15,032 bases of DNA from an uncultured Clostridium sp. (GTDB lineage Bacteria; Bacillota; Clostridia; TANB77; CAG-508), in the NCBI GenBank assembly GCA_900553865.1, contig USFC01000039.1, forward strand, positions 1-15,032, read 5' to 3'. The notes beneath the pieces were generated by a model. That model was not told the origin of the DNA, ran no database searches, and saw nothing but the letters and a program-made list of their open reading frames with translations. The translations under genes and the position numbers were made by a program. This document shows positions 1-6,879 of this stretch, piece after piece (the first letter of the stretch is position 1; every line of letters starts with the position of its first letter).

Positions 1-36
1 TACTTAGCTTGAACGAGCATTTTTTGAAAATTCATA

Positions 37-105
37 TGTTTTTATTATATATTTAATTTTTGTATTATGTAAAGGACAAAAGTGACCCGTCCCCAAATGT
101 CCTTT
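37..105 (-). repeat. 69-bp REP-like repeat, copy 1
   Basis: A 69-bp sequence that recurs at 6810-6878 with one mismatch (position 62 versus 6835). On the minus strand it begins with the stem AAAGGACA, has a GGGGACGGGTCACTTTTG-type core, closes with TGTCCTTT, and continues into an AT-rich tail containing TATAAT. Its 5' end overlaps the ackA stop codon, just as copy 2 abuts the end of cadA. The GGGGACG…TTTTGTCC core looks like the short palindromes spread by REP-associated tyrosine (Y1/RAYT) transposases in Firmicutes. That family assignment is from memory. No transposase is present here. Confidence 0.8.
44..73 (-). promoter_or_regulatory. promoter-like sequence inside repeat copy 1
   Basis: On the minus strand a TTTACA box (68-73), an 18-nt spacer and an exact TATAAT (44-49) form a sigma-A-like promoter reading out of the window. 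The same arrangement exists in repeat copy 2. A short open frame starts at 35 (MNFQKMLVQAK…), but it has no Shine-Dalgarno and is cut by the window edge, so what is transcribed is unknown. Confidence 0.4.
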
Positions 106-1303
106 ATTTTACTAAGTTTGCTGTATCTCTTGCTATCATTAATTCTTCTTCAGTTGGAACAATCCAAACTTTTACTTTAGAATCTTTTGTAGAAATTTCT
201 CTTTCTTCTGCTTTTACATCATTTGCTTCTAGGTCTAATTCTACTCCCATCCATTTTAATTGTTCGCAAATCATTTTTCTTTCATCTGGGCCTCTTTCTC
301 CAACACCCCCAGCAAATGCTATTACATCTACACCATTTAGTGCAACTGCATATTTAGCAATATATTGAGCTATAATATAAGCATAAGCTTCCATTGCTAA
401 TTTGCTCTTTTCAGCGTGTTCGTCATTTGCATCTATAGAAGCTAGCAAATCTCTATTGTCTGCTGAGTATTCGCTCATTCCTATTAATCCAGATTCTTTA
501 TTTAATATTTTTTCTACTTCATCAGGTGTTAATCCTTCTTTTTTCATTAAAAAAGTAACTATTGATGGGTCTAAATCTCCAGAACGTGTTCCCATTGCAA
601 TACCTGCAAGTGGTGTGAATCCCATTGATGTATCAACAGATTTACCATTTAATACTGCACATAGACTTGCTCCTTGTCCTAAATGACATACTATTGTTTT
701 TAACTGTGTAACTGGTTTTCCTACTAGTTCAGCAACTCTTGCAGATACATATCTGTGGCTTGTTCCGTGGAATCCGTATTTTCTTACACCATATTTTTCA
801 TAATATTTATATGGTATTGGATAAATATATCTTTCTTCTGGTATTGTTTGATGGAATGCTGTATCAAATACTGCTACATTTTTCTTACCTGGCATAACTT
901 TCATACAAGCTTCAATTCCTGTTAGAGCTGCTGGGTTATGTAATGGTGCTAAAGGAATACATTCTCTAATTGTATCTATTACTTCGTCTGTAATTACAAC
1001 TGATTTATTGAATTTTTCTCCTCCATGAACAACTCTGTGTCCTACTGCTGAAATTTCGTCTAATGATGAAATAACTCCATGCTCGTTATCTGTAAATTGT
1101 GAAAGTACAAAAGAAATAGCTTCTTCATGATTTCTTGCATCTCTTTCGTATTTATATTTTTCTCCACCTACTTTGTGAGTTACAAAAGAACCTTCCATTC
1201 CAATTCTTTCATAGTTTCCTTTTGCTAATACTTGTTCATTTTCCATATCAATTAATTGATATTTTAGTGATGAACTACCACTATTTAGTACTAAAATTTT
1301 CAT
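104..1303 (-). CDS. ackA: acetate kinase
   Basis: Acetate kinase (399 aa) interconverts acetyl phosphate + ADP and acetate + ATP in the cytoplasm. It is the ATP-yielding last step of the Pta-AckA route. The protein shows the family's N-terminal MKILVLNSGSSSLKY signature, the HRVVHGG and FDTAFHQTIP segments, GFHGTSHRYV, and the TRSGDLDP catalytic region. Length matches the usual ~400 aa. I chose the ATG at 1303 because AGGAGG (1311-1316) lies 7 nt upstream and the protein then starts at the family position; the longer frame to 1339 adds 12 non-homologous residues. It follows pta by 130 nt on the same strand, so the two are very probably one operon. Its stop codon overlaps the first copy of the 69-bp repeat. 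Confidence 0.97.
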   Translation of the reverse strand: MKILVLNSGSSSLKYQLIDMENEQVLAKGNYERIGMEGSFVTHKVGGEKYKYERDARNHEEAISFVLSQFTDNEHGVISSLDEISAVGHRVVHGGEKFNKSVVITDEVIDTIRECIPLAPLHNPAALTGIEACMKVMPGKKNVAVFDTAFHQTIPEERYIYPIPYKYYEKYGVRKYGFHGTSHRYVSARVAELVGKPVTQLKTIVCHLGQGASLCAVLNGKSVDTSMGFTPLAGIAMGTRSGDLDPSIVTFLMKKEGLTPDEVEKILNKESGLIGMSEYSADNRDLLASIDANDEHAEKSKLAMEAYAYIIAQYIAKYAVALNGVDVIAFAGGVGERGPDERKMICEQLKWMGVELDLEANDVKAEEREISTKDSKVKVWIVPTEEELMIARDTANLVK

Positions 1304-1330
1304 TTCATTTCCTCCTTGTATATATGTGTT

Positions 1331-1383
1331 AAGGGACACTTCTTACCTTTTGGTCACTTCTACTAAGTTAAGAAATGGCCCTT
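1331..1383 (-). other. stem-loop in the pta-ackA intergenic region
   Basis: The arms at 1331-1345 and 1369-1383 pair over 15 positions in minus-strand RNA with one mismatch and one G-U, around a 23-nt loop. No U-tract follows, so it does not look like an intrinsic terminator. An intercistronic processing or stabilising hairpin, or a worn REP-like element (it contains GTGACC and GTGTCCC), is possible. Confidence 0.5.
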
Positions 1384-1433
1384 CTCCTTATGTTTAAGTG
1401 TTCAAATGGTTGTAATGTTCCTCTACTTTTTAT

Positions 1434-2432
1434 TTACTGTTCTTGTGCTTGAAGTGCTGTAATTGCCACAACTCCAACTATATCTTCTGCACTACATCCT
1501 CTTGACAAATCATTTACAGGTCTTGCAATTCCTTGGCAAAGTGGTCCATAGGCTTCTGCTTTTGCAAATCTCTGAACTAATTTATATCCTATATTTCCAG
1601 CATCTAAATCTGGGAATATTAAAGTATTCGCTTCACCTTTTAATGGGCTTCCCGGTGCTTTTGAGGCAGCAATTTCTGGTATAATTGCTGCATCTAATTG
1701 TAGTTCACCATCTGCAATTAACTCTGGCATTTTCTCTTTTAATAATTTAGTTGCTTCTACTACTTTGTCCGTAAGTGGTGAATGTGCACTTCCATAGCTT
1801 GAATATGAAAGCATTGCAACTTTTGGTTCTTTTCCTACTAGCTGTTCAAAACTCTTGGCTGATGATATAGCAATTTCTGATAATGCTTCTGGGTCTGGAT
1901 ATTCATTTAATCCACAATCTCCAAAAACAAATGCTCCATTTTCACCATATTCGCAATTTGGAACTACCATTAAGAAAAACGCTGATACAAGTTTTGTTCC
2001 TGGGGCTGTTTTTAATATTTGAAGAGCAGGTCTTAAAGTGTCTGCTGTAGAATGACAAGCTCCTGAAACTAATCCATCTCCATCACCTTGCTTTACCATC
2101 ATCATTCCAAAATATACATTGTCCTTCATCATTTCTTTTGCCTTGTCTAATGTCATTCCTTTTGCTTTTCTTAATTCGTAAAAACTATTTGCATAACTAC
2201 TAAACTTATTTGATGTTTTAGGGTCAACTATTTTTGCTTTAGAAATGTCTAAATTGTTTTCTTTAGCTAATTTATTTATTTGTTCTCTATTACCAATTAG
2301 AATTATATCAGCAAATTCTTCTTTTAAAATTTGTTGTGTTGCTTTTAAAACTCTTATATCATTACTTTCCGGTAATATTATTGTTTTTATATCATTTTTT
2401 ACTTTTGATTTTACATTTTCAATAAAAGACAT
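1434..2432 (-). CDS. pta: phosphate acetyltransferase
   Basis: Phosphotransacetylase (332 aa) converts acetyl-CoA + phosphate to acetyl phosphate + CoA, feeding acetate kinase encoded just downstream. It is a single PTA/PTB domain with no N-terminal regulatory extension, the short form typical of Firmicutes. Visible family segments include ILPESNDIRVLKA near the N-terminus, GDGDGLVSGACHSTADTLRPALQ at about 116-138, FGDCGLNEYPD, SYSSYGSA, ELQLDAA, PGSPLKGEANTLIFPDLDAGNIGYK and the C-terminal GIARPVNDLSRGC. AAGGAGG lies upstream of the ATG at 2432, and a sigma-A-type promoter precedes that. Confidence 0.97.
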   Translation of the reverse strand: MSFIENVKSKVKNDIKTIILPESNDIRVLKATQQILKEEFADIILIGNREQINKLAKENNLDISKAKIVDPKTSNKFSSYANSFYELRKAKGMTLDKAKEMMKDNVYFGMMMVKQGDGDGLVSGACHSTADTLRPALQILKTAPGTKLVSAFFLMVVPNCEYGENGAFVFGDCGLNEYPDPEALSEIAISSAKSFEQLVGKEPKVAMLSYSSYGSAHSPLTDKVVEATKLLKEKMPELIADGELQLDAAIIPEIAASKAPGSPLKGEANTLIFPDLDAGNIGYKLVQRFAKAEAYGPLCQGIARPVNDLSRGCSAEDIVGVVAITALQAQEQ

Positions 2433-2468
2433 TTTACTTGTTTCCTCCTTTTAGTTTAATACTTTAAT

Positions 2469-2497
2469 ATTATATAAGGAAAAAGAAAAAAGTACAA
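2469..2497 (-). promoter_or_regulatory. putative sigma-A promoter for pta-ackA
   Basis: On the minus strand TTGTAC (2492-2497), a 17-nt spacer and TATAAT (2469-2474) lie 36 nt or more upstream of the pta start. The -10 is exact and the -35 matches four of six consensus bases. Confidence 0.6.
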
Positions 2498-2546
2498 GTC
2501 ATTTTCATAAATTTTTATGTTGTTGTATGTAAATTTTTAAAATGAA

Positions 2547-2583
2547 ATAACACCGATAATGTTTATTATTAAAGGTGCTATTT
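2547..2583 (-). terminator. probable terminator after gerQ
   Basis: The arms AATAACACC (2547-2555) and GGTGCTATT (2575-2583) pair with one mismatch, and an inner ATAAT/ATTAT stem extends the hairpin. It starts 29 nt past the gerQ stop. The downstream run on the minus strand (TTTCATTTTAAAAATTT) is only moderately U-rich. Confidence 0.5.
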
Positions 2584-2612
2584 TTGTTATTATATCTAAA
2601 TATAACTTTATT

Positions 2613-2933
2613 TTACCAATATCTATTATTCATGGCATATGTTCCTGTTGTTGAAATTGTAATGAATTTAATAGAATATATGTCACAATATACTAAACTA
2701 TCATTTTCAAAAGAACGAAGAAGAATATAGCTTGCTCCTACATCTTCTAAAATTCCTATTCTATCTACTAAATTATTAGTTCCAATTAAAAATTCCACTC
2801 TCATTAGTCTTCCTATTTGACTTCTTAAAAATGCTGGAGTATATATGTTGTTTGTTAGTATTTCCGGGCTATTTGAATTTATTTGAATTCCACCTTGTAT
2901 TTGTTTATTTTCATTATTTGTAATTTCTTGCAT
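2613..2933 (-). CDS. gerQ: GerQ-like spore coat protein
   Basis: A 106-aa protein resembling GerQ (YwdL), the spore inner-coat protein that in Bacillus subtilis is required for CwlJ localisation and is cross-linked by a transglutaminase. The N-terminal ~30 residues are low-complexity and rich in N, Q and I. The GerQ-like core runs from about residue 31 (YTPAFLRSQIGRLMRVEF) through GILEDVGASYILLRS to YCDIYSIKFITI. It lies 53 nt downstream of cwlJ in the same order as in B. subtilis, which is the strongest support. Expression in the mother cell during sporulation is inferred from the family, not from a clear sigma-factor site here. The ATG at 2933 has AAAGGATG upstream. Confidence 0.85.
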   Translation of the reverse strand: MQEITNNENKQIQGGIQINSNSPEILTNNIYTPAFLRSQIGRLMRVEFLIGTNNLVDRIGILEDVGASYILLRSFENDSLVYCDIYSIKFITISTTGTYAMNNRYW

Positions 2934-2986
2934 ATAATTTTCATCCTTTCAAGTTTTATTTAAGTTTATTATTTCATTTATAACAT

Positions 2987-3433
2987 TTAAGTATTGGCAT
3001 AGCTAGTAGTTGGCCTATAAAAGCAATGGTCACCAAGTCTTGTATGAAATGTGCCTGAACCATTACGAGGAAATGTAGAATCGCAATTTGGCTTAAATGG
3101 ATTTAAGTACCACAAGCATTCTCCTATATCATTTAGTCTATTTCCTGCAATTGCCCAATCTGCAATATTGTAGTGTATATCTGTTGGATTCATATTATAT
3201 ATGTTTTGAGGATTGTACATGTTATATAATTGTTCTCTTGCGCAATCAAACTGACCTTGCTGAAAAATTATATTTCTAATGCTTCCACCTTGTGATATTC
3301 TTGCATATTCGCCATATGGCACATTTACTCTATTCATTACAACAGATGCAACTGCTCTCATTCCATTATCTCCTTCGCCCCCTGCTTCACATTGTACTAT
3401 TCTTGCTAATAACTCTCTATCTGAATAAGCCAC
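2987..3433 (-). CDS. cwlJ: spore cortex-lytic cell wall hydrolase CwlJ
   Basis: A 148-aa SleB/CwlJ-family (Hydrolase_2) enzyme that degrades spore cortex peptidoglycan during germination. The domain fills the whole protein: LLARIVQCEAGGEG holds the conserved glutamate (E16) proposed as catalytic in the family, followed by AVASVVMNRV, the QFDCA segment and the GECLWYLNP…C…FH…GDHCFY tail. There is no signal peptide and no SleB-type peptidoglycan-binding domain, which distinguishes CwlJ from SleB. The start is GTG at 3433 behind AAGGGGAG (9-nt spacing). Upstream CATATTA (about 3457-3463) resembles a sporulation-sigma -10, but I see no convincing -35. Its neighbour gerQ encodes the coat protein CwlJ depends on. 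Confidence 0.93.
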   Translation of the reverse strand: MAYSDRELLARIVQCEAGGEGDNGMRAVASVVMNRVNVPYGEYARISQGGSIRNIIFQQGQFDCAREQLYNMYNPQNIYNMNPTDIHYNIADWAIAGNRLNDIGECLWYLNPFKPNCDSTFPRNGSGTFHTRLGDHCFYRPTTSYANT

Positions 3434-3501
3434 TTTTCTTCACTCCCCTTGTATTATAATATGTTTTTTTCTAGAAAATGTGATTTCCCACGAATGTACC
3501 C

Positions 3502-3567
3502 AAAAAGAGAATACTAAGTTTTTGAAGTAAACCAAAAAATATTTACTTCAGCCTCAATATTCTCTTT
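3502..3567 (-). terminator. bipartite hairpin with U-tract
   Basis: The outer arms (3504-3513 with 3558-3567, 10 bp) and inner arms (3523-3531 with 3542-3550, 9 bp) make a long interrupted hairpin. On the minus strand it ends in CTCTTTTT, as expected of an intrinsic terminator for the mutL/oxidoreductase transcript. It overlaps the last third of the 38-codon ORF at 3514-3630. Confidence 0.6.
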
Positions 3568-3630
3568 CTTATATTTTTCTTTATTAATTTTCAATTCACT
3601 ACTATTTTGTGTATAGTTTAAATTTTTCAT
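3514..3630 (-). CDS. 38-aa small ORF with strong RBS
   Basis: A small reading frame encoding MKNLNYTQNSSELKINKEKY… and ending …IFWFTSKT. AGGAGG (3634-3639) sits 4 nt upstream of the ATG, somewhat close but otherwise a full Shine-Dalgarno. The peptide is polar, lysine/asparagine/glutamate-rich, with an aromatic C-terminus and no membrane segment or signal peptide. I do not recognise a family. It could be the last cistron of the mutL operon. Its 3' end is embedded in the terminator hairpin, so translation could affect termination, as in a leader peptide, but no regulated gene follows in that transcript except cwlJ. It may also be chance. Confidence 0.4.
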   Translation of the reverse strand: MKNLNYTQNSSELKINKEKYKKENIEAEVNIFWFTSKT

Positions 3631-3646
3631 TTATCCTCCTATAATT

Positions 3647-3679
3647 AATGTATGGTAACCTTAAAGATTACCATACATT
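3647..3679 (-). repeat. perfect 12-bp inverted repeat
   Basis: AATGTATGGTAA (3647-3658) and TTACCATACATT (3668-3679) pair perfectly around a 9-nt loop. The hairpin lies over the 3' end of the zero-frame oxidoreductase ORF and just upstream of the small-ORF RBS. A T-run flanks it only on the plus strand, where no gene ends, so a terminator role for the minus-strand operon is not supported. An operator or an mRNA-stabilising hairpin is possible. Confidence 0.6.
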
Positions 3680-4965
3680 CTTTTTTTAGTTCCTACTTTG
3701 GCAAAGATATTCCTTCTTTTTTCAAATATTCCTCTATTTTGTATGCTGCATTTCTTCCGGCTTCTTGCAGCCCATGCCACAGTATCTTTTGCTCCTGCAA
3801 TATTTCCTCCTGCAAATACCTTTTCTCTTGACGTTTTGCAATTTTCGTCTATTAAAATCTTGCCTTTATTATCTGTCTTAATTTCCAACTTGTCCACAAT
3901 TTGCTTATCTGCTTTTGAACCTACAGCCATTATTACATAGTCTGTTTCAACAAAAAAGTTGCTATTTTCTATATTAATAGGTACCTTTCTGTTTTCTCCT
4001 TCTTTTTGTACAAGTTCAGTTTTTATGCATTCTACTTTTTCTACTCTTGTATCTCCTAATATTTTTAAGATATTTGTCTGATACATAAATTCTATACCTT
4101 CTTTTTCTGCCTCTTGTATTTCCTTTTCTTCTGCTGGCATCTCATCTTTGCTTCTTCTATATATTACTGTTACATCTTTGGCTCCCAATCTTTTTACTGT
4201 TCTGCTTACATCCATAGCAACATTTCCACCGCCGATTACAGCAACTTTCCTTCCATTAAAGTTTGGATATTCTTTATTTTCTAGTAGTTCGTTTCCACCT
4301 AATACTTGTGGCAAGTTTTCTCCTTCTATTCCCATTTTAGTAGAAACATTTGCGCCTATGCTTATAAATACTACATCATATTCCTTTTCTAGTTTTTGAA
4401 TAGATATATCTTTTCCAAGCTCAGTATTATATTTTACTTCTATTCCTAATTTTAATATTTTATCTATCGTCTTTTTTAGTATATTTTGGTCTAATCTAAA
4501 TTCAGGAATTCCATGTTCAGGAATTCCTCCTAAAGCACCATGTTTTTCGTATATTGTTACAGCATATCCGTTTCTTGCTAAAAATGCGCTACAAGTAAGA
4601 CCAGCAGGTCCGCCTCCTACTACTGCTATTTTTTTGTCCTTATTTTTATTTGTAAATTTAGGAATATCCCATCCTTTTTCTATTGCCATATCACCTAAAA
4701 ATGCCTCTACTTTTCCTATCTCTACGGCTGAATCCTTTATTCTTCTTATACAATGGCCTTGACACTGACTTTCGTGTGGGCATATTCTTCCACATATAGC
4801 TTGAAGTACTGTCGTTTCGCAACAAAGCTCATATGCTTCTTTATATTTTTTCTCTTTTACTAATTTTATAAATCCTGCTGTGTCATTTGAAAGAGGACAA
4901 CCTAGCTGGCATGGCTTTTTAACACATTCAAAACAATTTGACACTATTTTTTCTATTTCTTCCAT
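3661..4965 (-). CDS. GltD/NfnB-like FeS flavoprotein oxidoreductase, C-terminus frameshifted
   Basis: An NAD(P)-dependent flavoprotein of the glutamate synthase small-subunit family. Residues 11-23 (CxxCxxxxCxxxC) and 58-72 (CGRxCPxxxxCxxxC) form the N-terminal [4Fe-4S]-binding domain. VVGGGPAG (115-122) is the FAD Rossmann motif, VIGGGNVAMD (243-252) the NAD(P)H site followed by YRRSKDEMPA, and VFAGG the second FAD contact. No large subunit (gltA/gltB) is nearby, so its electron partner is unknown. The zero frame runs to 3661 (434 aa), but its last 32 residues are non-homologous and basic. After Ser402 the heptamer AGC-CGG-A occurs; skipping one C gives …ARS-GRNAAYKIEEYLKKEG… ending at a TAG at 3693-3695 (423 aa), the normal C-terminus of the family. 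It starts 17 nt after mutL with AAGGAG, indicating one operon. Confidence 0.88.
   Translation of the reverse strand: MEEIEKIVSNCFECVKKPCQLGCPLSNDTAGFIKLVKEKKYKEAYELCCETTVLQAICGRICPHESQCQGHCIRRIKDSAVEIGKVEAFLGDMAIEKGWDIPKFTNKNKDKKIAVVGGGPAGLTCSAFLARNGYAVTIYEKHGALGGIPEHGIPEFRLDQNILKKTIDKILKLGIEVKYNTELGKDISIQKLEKEYDVVFISIGANVSTKMGIEGENLPQVLGGNELLENKEYPNFNGRKVAVIGGGNVAMDVSRTVKRLGAKDVTVIYRRSKDEMPAEEKEIQEAEKEGIEFMYQTNILKILGDTRVEKVECIKTELVQKEGENRKVPINIENSNFFVETDYVIMAVGSKADKQIVDKLEIKTDNKGKILIDENCKTSREKVFAGGNIAGAKDTVAWAARSRKKCSIQNRGIFEKRRNIFAKVGTKKRMYGNL
3756..3762 (-). other. AGC-CGG-A frameshift site
   Basis: The minus-strand heptamer AGC-CGG-A at which the GltD-like gene changes frame. The Ser codon occupies 3760-3762 and the CGG 3757-3759. 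Reading GGA instead of CGG restores the family C-terminus. The same heptamer type occurs in the DUF3800 gene at 14298-14304. Confidence 0.6.
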
Positions 4966-4982
4966 TATTTTCTCCTTATAAT

Positions 4983-6779
4983 CTATTTTCCTAAATGCTC
5001 TTCAAGATATTCTTTAGAAATTTTTATTGTCGTTGGTCTTCCGTGTGGACATGTGTATGGATTATTTAATGATAGTAAATTTTGTATTAAATCATCTACC
5101 TCTTTTTCTTTTAAATCCATATTTGCCTTTACTGCTGCCTTACATGCTACTGTTGCTATAAATCTTTCTTCTACATCTTTTACAGATGTTCTTTCATTAC
5201 TTAACATTTCATCTAATATGTCTAAAAATATGTTGTTTGTTTTTGCTCTATATTCTAAATCTGGTATTCCATTTATTTTTAATGTATTTTCTCCAAATTC
5301 TTCTATGTCAAACCCTATATCTCTAAATAGTTTCATATTTTCTTTTACGAATTCCATTTCTTTATGTGTCAAGTTTACTACTTCTGGAATTAATGTTAAT
5401 TGACTATTTTGTTCTATATGATTCTTATAATTTTCTTTTATTTGTTCATATAAAACTCTTTCATGTGCTGCGTGTTGATCTATTAAGTATATTTCATCTG
5501 CTATTTCTACTATTATGTATGTTCTAAATAAAATTCCTATATACTTATATTCTACTTTTCTCTTTTCTTCTCTTTTTCTAAGTTCTACCTTTTGATTTTC
5601 TAATTGTCTTTCTATGTTTTGTAAATTGTTGTTTTCTTCTATTTTTAAAGATGTCACATCTGTTTTAGGTAAATCAATCTTATTAGTTTTATTGAATTCT
5701 CCATTGCTTTCTATTTTGTTTGTTGTCAAAAATTCAAACTCATTTTCAATATATTTTTCTTTATTTTCATTTTGATTATTTCCTAAAAATTCTGAATTTA
5801 ATATTGCATTTTTTATTGCATGATACAAAATTCTAGTTATTTCATGTTCTTCATTAAATCTTACCTCTATTTTTGTAGGATGCACGTTTACATCATAATA
5901 ATTTGCAGGCATTTCTAAATTCAATATATAAAATCCATATTTTCCAATTCCTGTAGCACCTTTAAAAGCTTGGTCTGCACTGCTAATTAGTGCTACATTT
6001 TGAATATGCCTTTTATTCAAAAATATTATTTGATCCTTTCTTGTATCCCTTGCTACCATTGTGTTTCCTATTACCCCGGTAATTTTTATATTGTTTTCTT
6101 CGTAGTCTACTTTTAACAAATTTTCTTTTATTTCTTTTCCGTATAATAAATAAATGATATCTTCTATTTTTCCATTTCCATTAGAAGAAAATACTTGCTT
6201 TCCATCACTTATCAATTTGAAAGATACTTGTGGATTTGCAAGTGCTACCTTATGAACCCATTCTTTTATATACTTATTTTCAGTAGCATCTTGTTTTAAA
6301 AATTTATATCTTACTGGTGTATTAAAAAATAATTTTTCTACTATTATTGTTGTACCTGTTTGTGCTCCACATTCTTCTATATCTACTACATTTCCTGCTA
6401 TTGTTTGAATTTTATATCCTGTTGTTTCCTCTAGAGTTTTAGATATCATTGTCATTTCTGATATTGCAGAAATACTTGCTAATGCTTCACCTCTAAATCC
6501 CATTGTATATGTGTTTTCCAAATCTTCTACTTTTCTTATTTTGCTAGTTGCATGCCTTTCAATGGAAATAGGCATATCATCTTTAGATATGCCTTTCCCA
6601 TTGTCGGTTACTTTTATTAAAGTTTTACCACCATTTTTTATTTCTACTATTATAAGTGTTGCTCCTGCATCTAGTGAGTTCTCTACAAGTTCTTTTACTA
6701 CGTTTGCAGGTCTTTCTATAACCTCACCTGCAGCTATTTTATTAATTGTTAAATCATCTAATAAAACTATATTTCCCAT
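4983..6779 (-). CDS. mutL: DNA mismatch repair protein MutL
   Basis: MutL (598 aa) couples mismatch recognition by MutS to strand incision. The N-terminal GHKL ATPase shows IAAGEVIERPANVVKELVEN (Glu33/Asn34 region), DNGKGI (59-64) and GFRGEAL. The C-terminal dimerisation domain keeps the metal-dependent endonuclease motif DQHAAHERVLYE (434-445), ACKAAVK (about 545-551) and CPHGRPT (577-583). This is therefore the nicking type used by bacteria without MutH. A low-complexity N/K/E-rich linker separates the two halves. mutS is not in the window. Start at 6779 matches the family N-terminus, with GAGGAG 11 nt upstream. The only promoter seen upstream lies inside the REP-like repeat copy 2. The GltD-like gene follows 17 nt downstream. 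Confidence 0.97.
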   Translation of the reverse strand: MGNIVLLDDLTINKIAAGEVIERPANVVKELVENSLDAGATLIIVEIKNGGKTLIKVTDNGKGISKDDMPISIERHATSKIRKVEDLENTYTMGFRGEALASISAISEMTMISKTLEETTGYKIQTIAGNVVDIEECGAQTGTTIIVEKLFFNTPVRYKFLKQDATENKYIKEWVHKVALANPQVSFKLISDGKQVFSSNGNGKIEDIIYLLYGKEIKENLLKVDYEENNIKITGVIGNTMVARDTRKDQIIFLNKRHIQNVALISSADQAFKGATGIGKYGFYILNLEMPANYYDVNVHPTKIEVRFNEEHEITRILYHAIKNAILNSEFLGNNQNENKEKYIENEFEFLTTNKIESNGEFNKTNKIDLPKTDVTSLKIEENNNLQNIERQLENQKVELRKREEKRKVEYKYIGILFRTYIIVEIADEIYLIDQHAAHERVLYEQIKENYKNHIEQNSQLTLIPEVVNLTHKEMEFVKENMKLFRDIGFDIEEFGENTLKINGIPDLEYRAKTNNIFLDILDEMLSNERTSVKDVEERFIATVACKAAVKANMDLKEKEVDDLIQNLLSLNNPYTCPHGRPTTIKISKEYLEEHLGK

Positions 6780-6809
6780 TTACTAATTTTCTCCTCTATT
6801 TTTAGAAAC

Positions 6810-6878
6810 TGTTTTTATTATATATTTAATTTTTCTATTATGTAAAGGACAAAAGTGACCCGTCCCCAAATGTCCTTT
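6810..6878 (-). repeat. 69-bp REP-like repeat, copy 2
   Basis: Same 69-bp element as 37-105, identical at 68 positions. It fills most of the space between the cadA stop (6880) and mutL (6779). The 8-bp stem AAAGGACA/TGTCCTTT lies right after cadA, followed by the AT-rich, promoter-containing tail. It could act as a terminator-like hairpin for cadA, although little U-tract follows the stem. Confidence 0.8.
6817..6846 (-). promoter_or_regulatory. repeat-borne promoter reading into mutL
   Basis: On the minus strand TTTACA (6841-6846), an 18-nt spacer and exact TATAAT (6817-6822) lie entirely within repeat copy 2. A transcript would start near 6810, leaving a leader of about 30 nt that contains the mutL ribosome binding site. 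No other promoter was seen for mutL. Confidence 0.5.
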
Positions 6879-6879
6879 T

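Noticed and set aside
1..35. Partial minus-strand gene start MNFQKMLVQAK… at the window edge
   Set aside because: Only 11 codons, no Shine-Dalgarno, and almost no space after the repeat-borne promoter; not enough to call a gene.
1304..1339. 12-residue N-terminal extension of acetate kinase
   Set aside because: Contains the ribosome binding site for the ATG at 1303 and has no homology.
3433..3500. Sporulation-sigma promoter for cwlJ
   Set aside because: A CATATTA -10-like motif is present, but no acceptable -35 at the right distance, so it is not listed as a promoter.
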